Assembly (NCBI GenBank): GCA_964581605.1
Contig: CAZOPF010000186.1
Location: forward strand, 1 to 5,722
Reading direction: 5' to 3'
Length of the DNA: 5,722 nt
Source of the DNA: CAADGU01 sp964581605
Lineage (GTDB): Bacteria > Chloroflexota > Anaerolineae > Promineifilales > Promineifilaceae
Under the pieces are notes generated by a model, which ran no database searches, was not told the DNA's origin, and worked only from the letters and a program-made list of their open reading frames with translations. The position numbers and the translations under genes were made by a program. Positions 4,137-5,722 of the stretch are shown here, piece after piece. Position 1 is the stretch's first letter. Each line of letters begins with the position of its first letter.

Positions 4137-5722
4137 TGCTCAAAAATCGTGTCCAGCACCTCATGGGGCACGTCAAAAACGGCGTTATGCGGCGGCAGCC
4201 CCTGCCGCGTCATCCATTCCGGCAGGCGGTCATGCTCTTTTGTAAACCCGGCGCGGCGGTTAAATTCTCGCTCTAGTTCAATGGTCTTACGGCCCAGTTG
4301 CTGCAAAATCCCCGTATCCACCTGCCAGCCATAACGTGCATTCAACAAATCCCGAATCGTCTCCGGCGCGGCCGCAAAGCCAAACCCGGCAAAAATACAG
4401 GCTCCCAACGAGTCATACCCGGCCATGTTGTACTGGGCATTGCGGGATACTTCTTGCTGAATGTGCGGGTTCAAATGGTCAATTTTGGCGCGGATAGTCA
4501 GCCCGCAGGTATGGTCGGCCCCTTGCGGCGAGGTGGCGTAGGTAACGCCTGTGCCCTTAATGGCGCGGGGATCATAAGCGGAGATGGCCTGCCCTTTCAC
4601 GGCCGGTACGCGCTCAATGCCCAACACCTTCCCGGTTGTGGTTGCACCATGCCCCAACACCCGCCCCAATGCAGTGCCCTGGCGAATTTCTCGCACCAGT
4701 TCCAGCCCGCGTTCGCCATCTCCCCAGGCCATAAGACCAGCTTCGGCCGCCACCCCTAACGCCGCCCCGATCTCAATGGAGTCCAGCCCCAGGTCGTTCA
4801 CCTCCCAATTCATTCGGGCGATAGCATCCAACGCATCTACACCCAGATTCGACCCCATCAGGCCGATGGTTTCATATTCCAGCGGCGAGACAATCGCCTG
4901 GCCATCCTCGCCGCCGAAGACGTTGGAGCAGCGAATGGTGCAGCCGGCCATGCAGGCATGGGTGGTGTCACTCGCGCCGCCCCGTTTGAGCAACTGCTCG
5001 CGCATATACTCGCCGCTGATTTTTTCTGCGCCTTCAAACTGGCCGCCGGAGAAGTTGCGGGTGGGGAGAGCGCCAAAAGCATTGCACATGAGGGTCATGG
5101 CGGCCGTGCCATACTCCGCATACGATTGCGTTTGTGGGTGAGCCATGAGCGCCTGGTTAAACTCCTTTTGCGCGGCGCGGAATGTTTTGGCGTGGGCGAT
5201 GGGTGGTTTATCACAACCTGTTTTGTCAAACACAATCGCCTTCAGCCCTTTGCTGCCCATCACCGCCCCCAGGCCACCGCGGGCGTTAATGCGCGCCGGA
5301 ACTTTGTCTTTATCTATATTTTGGATACCGGCGGCAGATAGCTTCATCTCCCCGCCTGGCCCAATGAGGGAGATGGCGCATTTGTCGCCATATCGTGCCA
5401 GGAGGGCTGGTGCGGCCGCATAAACGCCGAGGCCAACCAACTCGTCTGCCTTTTCCCAACGCGCCCCTTCCTGGCTCAGGTGCAAAATCCACCAGCCGGG
5501 TGTGGCAGGGTAGCCTTCAATGATCAGAGCTTTGATGCCCAGATGAGTCATGTGCAGCCCGGTACGGCCGCCGGCGTTGCTCTCCTTGATGCCGCCCGTA
5601 AGGGGGCTTTTGCCGCCGACAGAGATGCGGTCGCAGCTGGAGAGCATATGCCCCACCAGCAGGCCAGGGGCAAATACCAGCTTGTTTTTTGGCCCCAGCG
5701 CTTCGCAGGTGGGGTCTACCTC
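4133..5722 (-). CDS. Aldehyde:ferredoxin oxidoreductase family tungsten enzyme (N-terminus outside the window)
   Basis: The frame is open from the window edge, giving 529 visible residues; AORs are usually about 600 to 620, so roughly 50 to 80 are missing. Members oxidise aldehydes to acids with a tungsten bis-pterin and one [4Fe-4S] cluster, passing electrons to ferredoxin. Visible landmarks (counted from the edge) are LVFAPG (15-20), KSPLTGG (38-44) and SNAGGRTG (48-55); ARGGLGAVMGSKGLKAI (147-163), the pterin-binding segment; YGTAAM (204-209) and LPTRNF (219-224); CMAGCTIRC (257-265), three cluster cysteines; SPLEYETIGLMGSNLG (279-294), a core AOR segment; and DSLGAC (437-442), holding the probable fourth cysteine. 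The first two cysteines are spaced C-x3-C, not the C-x2-C of Pyrococcus furiosus AOR. There is no export signal in the visible part. The moaD-like gene follows on the same strand. The substrate cannot be told from sequence. Confidence 0.93.
   Translation of the reverse strand, partial: EVDPTCEALGPKNKLVFAPGLLVGHMLSSCDRISVGGKSPLTGGIKESNAGGRTGLHMTHLGIKALIIEGYPATPGWWILHLSQEGARWEKADELVGLGVYAAAPALLARYGDKCAISLIGPGGEMKLSAAGIQNIDKDKVPARINARGGLGAVMGSKGLKAIVFDKTGCDKPPIAHAKTFRAAQKEFNQALMAHPQTQSYAEYGTAAMTLMCNAFGALPTRNFSGGQFEGAEKISGEYMREQLLKRGGASDTTHACMAGCTIRCSNVFGGEDGQAIVSPLEYETIGLMGSNLGVDALDAIARMNWEVNDLGLDSIEIGAALGVAAEAGLMAWGDGERGLELVREIRQGTALGRVLGHGATTTGKVLGIERVPAVKGQAISAYDPRAIKGTGVTYATSPQGADHTCGLTIRAKIDHLNPHIQQEVSRNAQYNMAGYDSLGACIFAGFGFAAAPETIRDLLNARYGWQVDTGILQQLGRKTIELEREFNRRAGFTKEHDRLPEWMTRQGLPPHNAVFDVPHEVLDTIFEQ

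Noticed and set aside
4065..4142. CRISPR array
   Set aside because: The units are 7 bases and contiguous with no spacers; this is a tandem heptamer repeat.
4584..5141. Plus-strand ORF of 185 residues
   Set aside because: It is antisense to the AOR core; its Pro/Ser/Arg-rich composition fits a shadow frame.

Overview
The window looks like bacterial chromosomal DNA. The most likely source is a member of the Chloroflexota (Anaerolineae-like, possibly an uncultured lineage). This rests on gene content (a DUF5995 protein, a two-domain GNAT, a short PAPS-type sulfotransferase, a tungsten aldehyde oxidoreductase with a MoaD/ThiS partner), the ACGG start of the mature lipoprotein, and a very dense ACGGCCGT palindrome. 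The assignment is an inference and was not checked against any database. No tRNA, rRNA, CRISPR array or transposase gene was seen.

Layout. On the minus strand, from high to low coordinates, an AOR-family oxidoreductase (4133-5722, N-terminus outside the window) is followed by a small MoaD/ThiS-like sulfur-carrier gene (3765-4061). A heptamer array and a long hairpin separate them. A short sulfotransferase on the plus strand (3184-3798) converges on the sulfur-carrier gene, and their 3' ends overlap by 34 bases. A 366-base gap (2818-3183) separates the sulfotransferase from a divergent minus-strand cluster. The gap holds a nested multi-hairpin structure with 14-bp inverted ends (3038-3147) and two GGATG-N3-CATCC-type dyads.

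The minus-strand cluster is: GNAT_acetyltran-type acetyltransferase (1951-2817); a second, unlike GNAT overlapping it by 14 bases (1176-1964); a DUF5995 protein (419-1102); a truncated SAM-methyltransferase remnant (124-372); and the start of a lipoprotein gene (1-102). The close same-strand spacing suggests one transcription unit, although different hairpins sit in two of the junctions.

How the genes work together. The AOR and MoaD-like proteins form a plausible unit: a tungstopterin enzyme next to a ubiquitin-like protein that could supply sulfur for pterin cofactor synthesis. The two GNATs are probably translationally coupled. No shared pathway is evident for the rest.

The most unusual signals are at the DNA level. 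There are twelve exact ACGGCCGT octamers, all inside genes and in all three reading frames. There is a perfect 20-bp inverted repeat that supplies the stop codon of a GNAT gene. There is a heptamer repeat that supplies the AOR stop and appears to leave moaD without a Shine-Dalgarno. There is a cloverleaf-like fold upstream of the sulfotransferase. A MoaD-like protein also carries its Gly-Gly 19 residues before its end.
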